Shown here piece by piece: positions 34,034 through 43,125 of a stretch of DNA of 64,000 bases. The DNA is taken from positions 1 through 64,000 of the forward strand of contig CALUNA010000014.1 in NCBI GenBank assembly GCA_944321895.1. Reading direction: 5' to 3'. This stretch comes from an uncultured Bacteroidales bacterium. Its GTDB lineage: Bacteria; Bacteroidota; Bacteroidia; Bacteroidales; Paludibacteraceae. A model generated the notes under the pieces. The model was not told the origin of the DNA and made no database searches. It was given only the letters and a program-made list of their open reading frames with translations. The translations under genes and the position numbers were made by a program. Each line of letters starts with the position of its first letter. Position 1 is the stretch's first letter.

Positions 34034-35773
34034 ATGAGAAAAAAAGTCTTTTTATTTATGGTTGCTTTATCCGGTTGTATGATGGTCGGTGCAAAAAATC
34101 TTGTTGTGACCAACAATGAAACCGTGGGTGAAGAAGTCAGTACAACGCCCGGTAGTTTGAGCTATTGTCTGAATGAAGCAGAGGATGGTGATGTCATTGT
34201 GTTTGATGCATCGCTCAGTGGGCAGACAATATGTTTTGATGCTCCTCAGACACTATCCATGAATCTGGATATAGATGCTTCTGATTTGGATTCTCCGATT
34301 ATTTTCGATGGGCAGGGCAAAACATCATTTCTGGTATTGAGCACATACGCAGAACGTCACACGAATGACCAAACCAACCGTTTGACAAACATTGTTTTCC
34401 AGAATGGTTATTGCGATGTAGCTGGTGAACCGGGAGCCGTGAATATCTTTGCCAAACGTTCTTACTTTACGGATTGTCAGTTTATCAACAACAAATCGGT
34501 TGAGGCGGGAACAAACCGGCAGCCGGGTGCCATTCGTAATTCAAACAGCCAGAGCTTCATGTATCTTACAGGTTGCATCTTTCGCGGAAACGAAACCACG
34601 CGTAAAGGCGGTGCCATATCGGTGGATGCTCCTACCGTGTATATAGACCGCTGTTTGTTCGATTCGAACAAGGCCGGTGACAGCGGTGCAGCTATTGATA
34701 CGAAAGATGGCACCGTTGGCGGTGATAATATAAGCCCGATTATAGATATACGCAATACGACATTTGTCAATAATACTTGTGACTATAAAAAGAAGAATGA
34801 TGGAATAGTGATTTACAACGGACAGACATCCAGTCCTTATCCACTGCGTCTGATCAATTGCACGTTTGTAGGAAACAAGAATCTGCAGCAATCCGATGTG
34901 AGCACAATTTATGTCTCGAACAGTAATATCCAGATTGCCGGTTGCCTGTTTGGCGGGAATAAGTTCCTGAAAAATGAGATGATGAATTATGCCAATGATG
35001 TCAGGGTAGGAAATGATCCGGGAGTCATTACATCATATGGATATAATATCGTCTATAGCATGCGTGCTGCCAACAGTCAGACAGAAAGCCCAATGACAAC
35101 AACTGATACGGAATATAAAACATGGACAGCCATACCTCTTGTAAAGGAGGAGGTAAATGAACAGGGTGTATGTCTGCCTACAGACACTTTGCTGAAAACG
35201 GATTTGTGGAAGGACCTGAAAGTGATACCTGCCGATTTGCTATACGAATTGTTGGGAGAAAATGCAACAGACCAGACGGGAGCCAGACGTGAAAGCAGGT
35301 TGTCTTTTATTGGAGCCTATGAATATCCGGCATTTGTTCTGGACATAGAGGATGAGTATTATGGTGCTGTTCCTGCTGTAGGTATGCATAAGTATAAACG
35401 CGGAGAAAGTGTTTCTGTTTCAACCAAGAATGAAAGTATAGTATCCTGGATTGTGAATGGCGAACATGATTTTTCCATGCCGCTGTTGTTGGTTATGGAC
35501 AAAGATTATGAAGTGACAGCGAATTATCAGACCGTTTCAGGCTTGGAAACACCGGCAAGTAGCTCCCGCATGTCTTATGCGGATGGCATCTTGCATGTCT
35601 ACGGCAGTCAGGGGGCAAAATTGCAGGTATATTCTGCAACCGGATGTTTGTTGCTCAGTCAGACAATAAGTTCCGACAACCAGACTATTACGTTTAGTAA
35701 GCCTGTTGGTACCATCTGCCTAATGGTGTTGCATGACAGCAACGGTGAACGATATGTGCAGAAAGTGATATAA
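34034..35773 (+). CDS. Secreted beta-helix protein with PMP-like repeats, T9SS cargo
   Basis: This 579-residue exported protein has a signal peptide (KKVFLFMVALSGCMMVGA) and an N-terminal TTPGSLSYCLNEAEDGDVIVF segment. It then has beta-helix repeats of the polymorphic-membrane-protein kind, for example RGNETTRKGGAISV and DSNKAGDSGAAI. A short Ig-like or InlB-repeat-like part (WIVNGEHDFSM) precedes a T9SS sorting tail (LQVYSATGCLLLS, NGERYVQKVI). No catalytic motif is obvious. It may be a surface glycan binder or a pectin-active enzyme. It is transcribed from its own promoter with the same operator as the main operon. Confidence 0.78.
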   Translation: MRKKVFLFMVALSGCMMVGAKNLVVTNNETVGEEVSTTPGSLSYCLNEAEDGDVIVFDASLSGQTICFDAPQTLSMNLDIDASDLDSPIIFDGQGKTSFLVLSTYAERHTNDQTNRLTNIVFQNGYCDVAGEPGAVNIFAKRSYFTDCQFINNKSVEAGTNRQPGAIRNSNSQSFMYLTGCIFRGNETTRKGGAISVDAPTVYIDRCLFDSNKAGDSGAAIDTKDGTVGGDNISPIIDIRNTTFVNNTCDYKKKNDGIVIYNGQTSSPYPLRLINCTFVGNKNLQQSDVSTIYVSNSNIQIAGCLFGGNKFLKNEMMNYANDVRVGNDPGVITSYGYNIVYSMRAANSQTESPMTTTDTEYKTWTAIPLVKEEVNEQGVCLPTDTLLKTDLWKDLKVIPADLLYELLGENATDQTGARRESRLSFIGAYEYPAFVLDIEDEYYGAVPAVGMHKYKRGESVSVSTKNESIVSWIVNGEHDFSMPLLLVMDKDYEVTANYQTVSGLETPASSSRMSYADGILHVYGSQGAKLQVYSATGCLLLSQTISSDNQTITFSKPVGTICLMVLHDSNGERYVQKVI

Positions 35774-35864
35774 AATCAAAAAACACAGTCTTTCCTGAAA
35801 TAAGGAGAGTTTCCTTCAGAGCAGTTTGTGTTTTCAATGTTAAACTGATAAATGTGCTTTGTTT

Positions 35865-35907
35865 GATTCGTGGGAAACGTCTAATTTTGGACGTTTCTTC
35901 ACGAATC
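35865..35907 (+). terminator. Long interrupted hairpin ahead of the hybrid regulator gene
   Basis: GATTCGTG...AAACGTC (35865-35881) can pair with GACGTTT...CACGAATC (35890-35907) around an 8-base loop, with a small internal mismatch, and is followed by ATTTTTATC. It can end the upstream operon. It lies only 22 bases before the regulator ATG, so it may also act as a leader structure. Confidence 0.55.
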
Positions 35908-35928
35908 ATTTTTATCAAAAGGGATATT

Positions 35929-38900
35929 ATGAGATGTCGGTTGTATAAATTCCAGCTACTTGTTTTTTTGTTATTTACGTTTGCGGCTTTTGACAGTCTG
36001 GCTGTCAAGCATATCGGTAAGCAGGAAGGGCTCAGCAATAAGCGGACATTTTCGTTGCAGAAAGACAGTACAGGATTCATTTGGGTTGCTACCAAAAGTG
36101 GGATAGACCGTTATGATGGAACTGCTGTTAAGCAATACAAGTTATTGAGTACGGAGAAAATGGACAATCTGGCGGGGCGCATCAATAAGCTGGCAAAAGA
36201 CAGATCGAATGTCTTGTGGGCCTATACGAATGATGGTCAACTGTTTCGTTATGATGATTTGCAGGACAGATATGTTCTGCAATTGAATCTGGGCGAGCAC
36301 ATGGACGATCTGGCTGTTTTTGTAAACGGGATTTCATTTTTTGATGAGGAACATGTGTTTATCTATGGCTCTTTCGGACTTGGCATGTATGATTTCCAGA
36401 CAGAAGAATTCAGCCTGATAGACAGGTATAAAAACAACAATGTTTTGGTCGTATCGGAAATAGATACACTGACCTATGCCATTGGTACCCAGACCGAATT
36501 GTGGCTTTCATTTTTCTGTATGCAGAATGGTTTCCCGCAAGAAAAAACCTCCAAAAAAATCCCGATAAAGGAACGTATTCAATGCATGAATTATGAGCCG
36601 GTAGCGGAGCGGTTGTTTATTGGAACCTTTGTTGGCCGGTTGTATGTGTATGATATACGGAATCAGACCATAGAGCGTCATCCTTATGATTTCAAGGCTA
36701 CGATCAGGGATATTGAACGTTTGGAGCATACCATATATGTGGGAACTGATGGCGGTGGTTTGTTTCATTTTAATGAGGACAGTTGTTCTGTGCATGATAT
36801 AATCAGGGATTTTCAGGATGAAAGACCAGATAGCAGACCCTATGCCATTTATGACTTGTTGCTCGATGATAACCGTATGTGGGTGGCGACCTATACGAAT
36901 GGTGTTTATGTATATGATAAAAACATGCCTCCTTTTAAAAGCCTGCAGTTTTATGATCCGGACCAAAAACTTGACAATTCAGTCAATGCAGTTATAGAAG
37001 ATTCGGATGGCAAAATCTGGTTGGGGACAAACCAGGGAGTCAGCGTGTATGACGCAAGCCGGAAAACATGGAAGCATCTGCTGAGTCCGGATGAAAACAA
37101 TGTTGCCCGTCATAATATCCTGGCTTTGTGTGAGGACAAATATGGTACAGTGTGGGCCGGTGGAATAATGGGAGAAACGGCAACTGCATTTGATGCCCGT
37201 ACGTTGGCTGTGAAAAAACATTTGTCGTTGCCTAACGAATCCAAGAACAACCGTACCTATCATATATTCAATGATTCCGATGGTTTCCTGTGGTTTGGTG
37301 GTTTATACGGGAAACTTGCAAGGTACAATCCGTTGACCGGAAGTTATGAACAATATGACATTAATTATGTAAATGTCATATATGAAAAAAACTTCAAACT
37401 GTTTGTCGGTACTACATGTGGGCTATATGTTTTTGACAGGACATCCAATCTTTTTACACAATTGTTAGGCTTGGACAGGCTGAGTAAAATGCAAAGTTTT
37501 ATAAATGCCGTATACGTAGATGAGCAGGAGCGCATCTGGCTCGGGACAGAGGAGGGCTTGATAGGATATGATTCGTTGGATGATTCAATTGTGGCTTACG
37601 ATATGCGCAACGGATTGCCTGCAAACAGTATTTATGCTATCTGTCCGGACAGGCGCAAGCGTTTGTGGCTTAGTTCAGAGAAGGGGCTTGTCTGTTTTGA
37701 TGTTGCCAGAAATTCTTTTGCCGTGTATGGGGTAGAAGAGGGGTTGCTGGATGATAATTTCAAGGTACGTGCTGCTTGTCGTAAACGTAACGGTGAACTT
37801 ATGTTTGGCACGGCAAACGGAGTCGTGTATTTCCAACCGGAGCATACGGATAAGCCGCATGTCAATACGAAACTGGTCATTACGGATTTTGCCATTTCTT
37901 ACGATCCGGTCTATCCTATGGAGCGGAAATCACCATTGTCGGATGTGGTTGATAAGACCGGCCAGCTTACGTTGAAATACAATCAAAATACTTTTTCCTT
38001 TAGATTTGCCTGTATTAACTATACGAATCCGGGGCGTAATGTGTTTGAATGGATGCTGGAAGGATATGACAAGGCTTGGATCAGGCATGAAAACGAGCAT
38101 GCAGCATACTATACGAATGTCCCGCCTGGGAAATATGTTTTCTGGCTAAAAGTGCTGAACAAGGATAATCAGGAGCAGTTGGATGCACGTTCCATACAGA
38201 TACGGATAAAGCCTCCGATATGGGCAACACTGGTTGCAAAAATATTGTATGTGGTTGTCTTCTTTTGGATTTTATGGCTGATTGTTCAGTATGTCAGGGT
38301 CAAGATAGAAAAAAGTAATATAGCGGAGAAGATACAATTTTTTACAAATACAGCTCATGAACTGAAAACTCCTGTAGCACTGATAAAAGGGCCGTTGAAC
38401 AAACTACAGGAGAGTAGTTCTTTGTCGCGGGATGAGAGTGTGTTGCTGCAGTTGGCCATCAACAATGCTAATCGTCTGCATCGGATTGTAATGCAGTTGC
38501 TTGATTTGCAGAAGGCAGAAACTAAATCCTTAAAATTGTTTCTGGCATATCGTGATGTTGTGGAGTTTGTAAACATGAAATCGGCCACTTTCCATGCACT
38601 TGCATCGGACAAGGATATAAAGCTGACTGTGAAGCTATTTCATGAAGATCTTTATGCTTGGATAGATATGGACAAACTCGACAAGATATTCAATAATTTG
38701 ATGTCCAACGCGTTGAAATACACCGGTTGCGGCGGAGAAATTACCGTTTTGCTGCAACGGAGCAAATCAAATTGGAGTTTGACCATTGCAGATGACGGAA
38801 TCGGAATACCTGTCAAAAATCAGAAAGACATTTTTAAACCATTCTTCCGAGCCGACAACGCCAATGTGGCAAGTGGTACCGGCATAGGGCTGTCCTTGAC

Positions 38901-39852
38901 CCGAAACCTGGTGTCATGTCTGGGAGGTGAAATAAAAGTTAAAAGTATGGAGGGAGTCGGCAGCTCCTTTACCGTTATTTTACCGCTTGATTATACAACA
39001 TTATCACCCTCACAGTATGTCTTACTGGATAAAAATGATTTGAATGAACCATCTTTTCAACACGAGGAGAATCCGAGCCAGGATGTACCTTCCAACCGGA
39101 AGGCCCGGATTCTCCTTGTTGATGACAATAAGGATATGCGTATTTTTCTCCGTCAGTCTTTGGTTGAGAAATATGTTGTTTTTGAGGCCGGAAACGGGCA
39201 AGAAGCATTGACTGCCGTAAAAAAAGCCAATCCGGAAATAATCATATCAGATGTGATGATGCCGGAAATGGATGGATATGAGTTGTGCCGTAAAATCAAG
39301 TCCGGTTTGGAAACATCGCATATTCCGGTAATTCTGCTGACTGCATTGGATGACAGGAAAAGCATTCAGCAGGGATATGTTTTCGGTGCGGACAACTATA
39401 TTACCAAACCTTTTGATATATCCATTTTGATTCTGACGATTGAAAATACCATTGCAACCCGTCGTGCATTGCGCAAGAACCTGATAATGCCCTTGGAAGG
39501 TAATGGAGATAATAATCTGGAGGTCAATCCATTGGACAAGGCTTTCCTGGACAAGGTGGTTGCTGTCATAAAGGAAAATATTGATGATAGCGAATTTTCC
39601 ATCGATGGTTTGAGCCGTGAAATGGCAATGAGTCGTTCAACATTCTTCAATAAGCTGAAAGCGGTAACCGGGCATAATCCGAATAGTTTTATCCGCATGA
39701 TACGCCTGAATTGTGCCATTGAAATGCTGAAAGAAAAAAAATACACCATAGCGGAGGTTTCCTATTCAGTGGGTTTCAACGATGTGAAATATTTCAGCAC
39801 GGTTTTCAAAAAACATTTTGGAGTAAGTCCAAGCAAGATTTTGGATGAGTGA
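35929..39852 (+). CDS. Hybrid two-component system regulator (HTCS)
   Basis: This 1307-residue one-protein signalling chain begins with a signal peptide or first membrane segment. About 700 residues of Reg_prop beta-propeller blades follow (for example SGIDRYDG, IWLGTNQGVSVYD), then a Y_Y_Y domain and a membrane helix near 767-790 (ILYVVVFFWILWLIVQYV). The histidine kinase follows (TNTAHELKTP, histidine near 809; ATPase motifs NALKYTG, DDGIGIP). The receiver has its phospho-acceptor in ISDVMMPEMDG near 1107, and an AraC-type DNA-binding domain occupies about 1224-1304. HTCS proteins sense oligosaccharides in the periplasm and switch on the neighbouring locus. The ATG at 35929 is chosen because it begins the signal sequence. 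Confidence 0.93.
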   Translation: MRCRLYKFQLLVFLLFTFAAFDSLAVKHIGKQEGLSNKRTFSLQKDSTGFIWVATKSGIDRYDGTAVKQYKLLSTEKMDNLAGRINKLAKDRSNVLWAYTNDGQLFRYDDLQDRYVLQLNLGEHMDDLAVFVNGISFFDEEHVFIYGSFGLGMYDFQTEEFSLIDRYKNNNVLVVSEIDTLTYAIGTQTELWLSFFCMQNGFPQEKTSKKIPIKERIQCMNYEPVAERLFIGTFVGRLYVYDIRNQTIERHPYDFKATIRDIERLEHTIYVGTDGGGLFHFNEDSCSVHDIIRDFQDERPDSRPYAIYDLLLDDNRMWVATYTNGVYVYDKNMPPFKSLQFYDPDQKLDNSVNAVIEDSDGKIWLGTNQGVSVYDASRKTWKHLLSPDENNVARHNILALCEDKYGTVWAGGIMGETATAFDARTLAVKKHLSLPNESKNNRTYHIFNDSDGFLWFGGLYGKLARYNPLTGSYEQYDINYVNVIYEKNFKLFVGTTCGLYVFDRTSNLFTQLLGLDRLSKMQSFINAVYVDEQERIWLGTEEGLIGYDSLDDSIVAYDMRNGLPANSIYAICPDRRKRLWLSSEKGLVCFDVARNSFAVYGVEEGLLDDNFKVRAACRKRNGELMFGTANGVVYFQPEHTDKPHVNTKLVITDFAISYDPVYPMERKSPLSDVVDKTGQLTLKYNQNTFSFRFACINYTNPGRNVFEWMLEGYDKAWIRHENEHAAYYTNVPPGKYVFWLKVLNKDNQEQLDARSIQIRIKPPIWATLVAKILYVVVFFWILWLIVQYVRVKIEKSNIAEKIQFFTNTAHELKTPVALIKGPLNKLQESSSLSRDESVLLQLAINNANRLHRIVMQLLDLQKAETKSLKLFLAYRDVVEFVNMKSATFHALASDKDIKLTVKLFHEDLYAWIDMDKLDKIFNNLMSNALKYTGCGGEITVLLQRSKSNWSLTIADDGIGIPVKNQKDIFKPFFRADNANVASGTGIGLSLTRNLVSCLGGEIKVKSMEGVGSSFTVILPLDYTTLSPSQYVLLDKNDLNEPSFQHEENPSQDVPSNRKARILLVDDNKDMRIFLRQSLVEKYVVFEAGNGQEALTAVKKANPEIIISDVMMPEMDGYELCRKIKSGLETSHIPVILLTALDDRKSIQQGYVFGADNYITKPFDISILILTIENTIATRRALRKNLIMPLEGNGDNNLEVNPLDKAFLDKVVAVIKENIDDSEFSIDGLSREMAMSRSTFFNKLKAVTGHNPNSFIRMIRLNCAIEMLKEKKYTIAEVSYSVGFNDVKYFSTVFKKHFGVSPSKILDE

Positions 39853-39886
39853 ATATGCAAGGTCGGTAAATACGCAAATTAAATTG

Positions 39887-39894
39887 TACTTTTG
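39887..39894 (+). promoter_or_regulatory. -7 box TACTTTTG for dusB
   Basis: It matches TAnnTTTG and lies 26 bases before the dusB ATG. Confidence 0.6.
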
Positions 39895-39920
39895 CGGGCG
39901 GAAAACAAAAATCAGAATTT

Positions 39921-40931
39921 ATGCAGATAGCCGACATTTCGTTTCCTGACCATCCGTTGTTTCTGGCTCCGATGGAAGATGTTACCGATCCTGCGTTCCG
40001 TTTGATGTGCAAGCGTTTTGGTGCGGATATGGTTTACACGGAATTTATTTCGGCCGATGCGCTGGTGCGCAATGTAAAACGCACGGAACAGAAGCTGACC
40101 ATTTATGAGGAAGAAAGGCCGGTTGTCATGCAGATTTACGGCCGTGAGCCGGACGCTGTGGCCGAGGCGGCGCGTATTGCCGAGCAGGCCAATCCGGATA
40201 TTATTGACCTGAATTTTGGTTGTCCGGTCAAGAAAGTGGCGGGCAAGGGAGCCGGTGCGGGCTTGCTGCGCGACATCCCGAAAATGCTGGAAATCACACG
40301 CGCGGTTGTGCGTGCCGTGAAAAAGCCGGTTACGGTCAAGACCCGTCTGGGTTGGGATGAAGACAGCAAGATTATTGTTACTCTGGCCGAGCAGTTGCAG
40401 GATTGCGGCATCCGGGCCTTGGCCATCCACGGCCGGACACGTTGCCAGATGTACAAGGGCGAGGCTGACTGGACGCTGATTGGCGAGGTGAAGAACAATC
40501 CGCGGATGCACATCCCGATTATCGGGAACGGCGATGTGACCACGCCGGAGCGCGCCCGCGAGTGTTTTGACCGTTACGGTGTGGATGCAGTCATGGTGGG
40601 GCGTGCAGCCATTGGGCATCCCTGGATTTTCCAGGAGATGAAACATTTTCTGGCTACAGGCGAGCGCATGCCGGCCTATAGGTTCGCGTGGCAAATCGAT
40701 TTGCTCAAGGAGCATGTGTTGCGCAGCATGGAATGGTTAGGCGATGAGCGCAAGGGCATTGTGCACAGCAGGCGTCATTTGGCGGCTACGCCCGTGTTCA
40801 AAGGCATACCGCATTTCCGGGAAACGCGGATAGCCATGTTGCGCGCGGAAAAACTTGATGAACTGTTTGCCATAATTGACGATGTCAAGCTGCGTTACAG
40901 TCAGCTTATGCAGGAGGGCGGTTTGTCATGA
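39921..40931 (+). CDS. dusB: tRNA-dihydrouridine synthase B-like
   Basis: This 336-residue flavoenzyme reduces uridine to dihydrouridine in the tRNA D-loop. Motifs are LAPMEDVTDPAFR at the start of the TIM barrel, the catalytic cysteine in DLNFGCPVKKVAGKGAG (about residue 101), IHGRTRCQMYKG and IGNGDV. It is 4 bp overlapped (ATGA) by the downstream HAD gene, so the two are translationally coupled. Confidence 0.94.
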   Translation: MQIADISFPDHPLFLAPMEDVTDPAFRLMCKRFGADMVYTEFISADALVRNVKRTEQKLTIYEEERPVVMQIYGREPDAVAEAARIAEQANPDIIDLNFGCPVKKVAGKGAGAGLLRDIPKMLEITRAVVRAVKKPVTVKTRLGWDEDSKIIVTLAEQLQDCGIRALAIHGRTRCQMYKGEADWTLIGEVKNNPRMHIPIIGNGDVTTPERARECFDRYGVDAVMVGRAAIGHPWIFQEMKHFLATGERMPAYRFAWQIDLLKEHVLRSMEWLGDERKGIVHSRRHLAATPVFKGIPHFRETRIAMLRAEKLDELFAIIDDVKLRYSQLMQEGGLS

Positions 40932-41572
40932 AAGGAGTGATTTTCGATTTTAACGGCACGTTGTTTTGGGATACGCATTTCCACAGCCGTGCGTTCGATA
41001 TTTTCATGGAGAGGTACAATGTCCGTTTCAGCGAGGAGGAGAAACGGCAGAAAATATATGGCAAATCGAATATCGACATCATGCACGCCATTTTCGGTTG
41101 TGTCCTGTCGCGCGAGGAGTCGCACCGTTATGCGGTGGAGAAGGAACTGATTTATCAGGACCTGTGCCGCGACTGTGTGGAATTTGCTCCGGGTGCGGAA
41201 GCGTTTTTTGAATTTTTGCGCAAGCGGGATATTCCGTTTACCATTGGTTCTTCGGTCGGTGTGGAGAACATGAATTTTTACTATGAACATCTGGACATGG
41301 CAAAATGGTTTCCGCGTGAGCGGATTGTCTATAACGATGGCACATACCGCGGAAAACCGGCGCCCGATATTTTTCTGGCCGCGGCCGGAAAAATAGGTTT
41401 GCCCATGTACGACATTGCTGTTTTTGAGGATTCGCCGGCGGGCATCAAGGCAGCCGAGAATGCCGGTGCGGGCAAGATATACATTGTCGATTCCAACGGC
41501 GATGATTACAGCCGCTTTCCGTATCGTATTATCCGGAATTTTATGGATGTGGCGGCAGATTTCTCTGATTAA
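40928..41572 (+). CDS. HAD-family phosphatase, beta-phosphoglucomutase-like
   Basis: This 214-residue cytosolic HAD hydrolase has motif I DFNGTL (nucleophile Asp near residue 7), motif II IGSSV, motif III lysine in YRGKPAPDIF and motif IV FEDSPAGIKAA. The helical cap lies between motifs I and II. Motif I has Asn where most phosphatases have a second Asp (DxD). This occurs in some subgroups and may alter the acid/base step. The substrate is probably a small sugar phosphate. Confidence 0.85.
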   Translation: MKGVIFDFNGTLFWDTHFHSRAFDIFMERYNVRFSEEEKRQKIYGKSNIDIMHAIFGCVLSREESHRYAVEKELIYQDLCRDCVEFAPGAEAFFEFLRKRDIPFTIGSSVGVENMNFYYEHLDMAKWFPRERIVYNDGTYRGKPAPDIFLAAAGKIGLPMYDIAVFEDSPAGIKAAENAGAGKIYIVDSNGDDYSRFPYRIIRNFMDVAADFSD

Positions 41573-41587
41573 CGTCGTCAGGAAGAT

Positions 41588-41629
41588 ATGAAAAAGACGG
41601 CAAGAACCTAATCATGCCGTCTTTTTCAT
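41588..41629. terminator. Bidirectional terminator hairpin
   Basis: ATGAAAAAGACGGCA (41588-41602) pairs perfectly over 15 bp with TGCCGTCTTTTTCAT (41615-41629). A- and T-rich arms give a T tract in both directions, between the converging HAD and peptidase genes. Confidence 0.85.
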
Positions 41630-41639
41630 GTGTCCGGTT

Positions 41640-42572
41640 TCAGCGGATGCGCAGGCGTTGCCCGACGCGCAGGATGGATGTTTCCTTGATGCCGCTCAGC
41701 CGGCAAATGCTTCTGACACTGGTGCCGTAACGGCGTGCAATCGTGCTCAGGTTGTCGCCGCTGCGTACGGTGTAATACTTCGCTGCCGCCAGTGCTTTTT
41801 GTTCCTCGTAGTATTTGAATGTCGTGTTTTTGGCTATCAGGTATTGGTCGTCCCTGATGTTGCCGGTCGAGAAATCGATAATCATTTCCGGGTTGATGGC
41901 ATTGCCCAGATAGCGTGTCTCGAAATGCAGGTGCGAGCCGGTGGAGCGGCCTGTGTTGCCTCCCAGGCCGATCGGTTCGCCGCAATAGATACGCATGTTT
42001 TCGTCCACTAGGACCTTGGACATGTGCGCATAGACGGTTTCCAGACCGTTGTCGTGCCGTACAACCACATAGTGTCCGTATCCGCGTGCTTCGTAGTCAA
42101 TGATGCGTACCTGTCCGGTAAAGGCGGCACGGATAGTATCGCCGATTTGCACTTTCACATCCGTGCCGTAATGGAAACGGTAGCGGCGCGGGCCGAATTT
42201 GGATGTGATATAACCTTGCGCCGGCATGCAGAATTCCCGGCAATTGATATAGATGGAGTCGGGGATGCTGTCTATCGGCGTGTTGTATGCGTTTATGCGT
42301 TCGCGGGTCCAGATGTTTTTGTACAAATCATCGGCCGGGTGGTCTTCCATCAAGTCGTCTGTTTCATCGTGGAATAGTTTCTTATAGATGTTGGTCCGGT
42401 CGTTGAGCACTACAACCAGGTCGCCGGGGATATGTAGCGAGTCGCACGAAACAAACAGCGTGTCGTGCCGTATCTCGAACGAATATCCATCCATGTCAAT
42501 GGGTTCAGCTTTCAGCAGGGCGGCAGTCAGGAAACACGCAAACAATGTGCATGTCCATCTGGTCTGTTTCAT
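41640..42572 (-). CDS. M23 metallopeptidase with C-terminal LysM domain
   Basis: This 310-residue exported peptidoglycan hydrolase has a signal peptide (RWTCTLFACFLTAALLKA) and an M23/LytM domain with HYGTD as the first zinc motif and SHLHFE as the HxH motif. A LysM follows at about 264-310 (YTVRSGDNLSTIARRYGTS). It probably cuts stem-peptide crosslinks in the periplasm. The reading frame extends upstream into ndk, but the ATG at 42572, directly after the ndk stop, gives the signal peptide. It is probably co-transcribed with ndk. Confidence 0.9.
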   Translation of the reverse strand: MKQTRWTCTLFACFLTAALLKAEPIDMDGYSFEIRHDTLFVSCDSLHIPGDLVVVLNDRTNIYKKLFHDETDDLMEDHPADDLYKNIWTRERINAYNTPIDSIPDSIYINCREFCMPAQGYITSKFGPRRYRFHYGTDVKVQIGDTIRAAFTGQVRIIDYEARGYGHYVVVRHDNGLETVYAHMSKVLVDENMRIYCGEPIGLGGNTGRSTGSHLHFETRYLGNAINPEMIIDFSTGNIRDDQYLIAKNTTFKYYEEQKALAAAKYYTVRSGDNLSTIARRYGTSVRSICRLSGIKETSILRVGQRLRIR

Positions 42573-42573
42573 C

Positions 42574-43035
42574 TTACACTTCATCGTTTGCGTACAGGAA
42601 TGGCTTGGCGTTTTGTGTGTATTCGAAGATTTCTTCCGGTGCGAAGAAACGTGCCAGTTCAACGGCGGCATTTTCGACGGAATCGGATGTGTGTACGATA
42701 TTTTCCTGCATGCTCAGGGCGAAGTCGCCGCGTATGGTGCCTTGTTCGGCATTGCAGGCGTTGGTTGTGCCGGCCATTTTGCGTACAACCTGTACGGCTT
42801 CCTTGCCTTCCAGACAGCAAACGATTACCGGTGTTATCATCATGGAGTTTTTGATGCGCTGGAAAAACGGGCGGTCTTTCAGATGGGCATAGTGTTCGTC
42901 GAGCAGGGCATCGGTCAGCTGCATCATTTTGAGTCCCGCTATGCGCAGGCCCTTGCGTTCAAAGCGTTGTAGTACGGTTCCCACCAGTTCGCGCTGAATG
43001 GCGGACGGTTTTAAAATCAAGAGTGTTTTTTCCAT
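42574..43035 (-). CDS. ndk: Nucleoside diphosphate kinase
   Basis: This 153-residue enzyme transfers gamma-phosphates among nucleotides. It starts MEKTLLILKPSAIQRELVG and carries the phospho-histidine H115 in ENIVHTSDS, with the TIRGDFAL loop before it. About 15 residues between the family core blocks differ from E. coli Ndk, as is usual in Bacteroidota. It is followed immediately by the M23 peptidase gene. Confidence 0.95.
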   Translation of the reverse strand: MEKTLLILKPSAIQRELVGTVLQRFERKGLRIAGLKMMQLTDALLDEHYAHLKDRPFFQRIKNSMMITPVIVCCLEGKEAVQVVRKMAGTTNACNAEQGTIRGDFALSMQENIVHTSDSVENAAVELARFFAPEEIFEYTQNAKPFLYANDEV

Positions 43036-43076
43036 AATGGTTGTTTTTATTGGTTATGTCTGAATGAATGTTGTGG

Positions 43077-43084
43077 CAAAAATA
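43077..43084 (-). promoter_or_regulatory. -7 box TATTTTTG for ndk
   Basis: Minus-strand TATTTTTG lies 41 bases before the ndk ATG and matches TAnnTTTG. Confidence 0.5.
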
Positions 43085-43125
43085 GCAAAAAATATTGGGT
43101 CGGGAAAACATGGGTGTCAGTCCTG

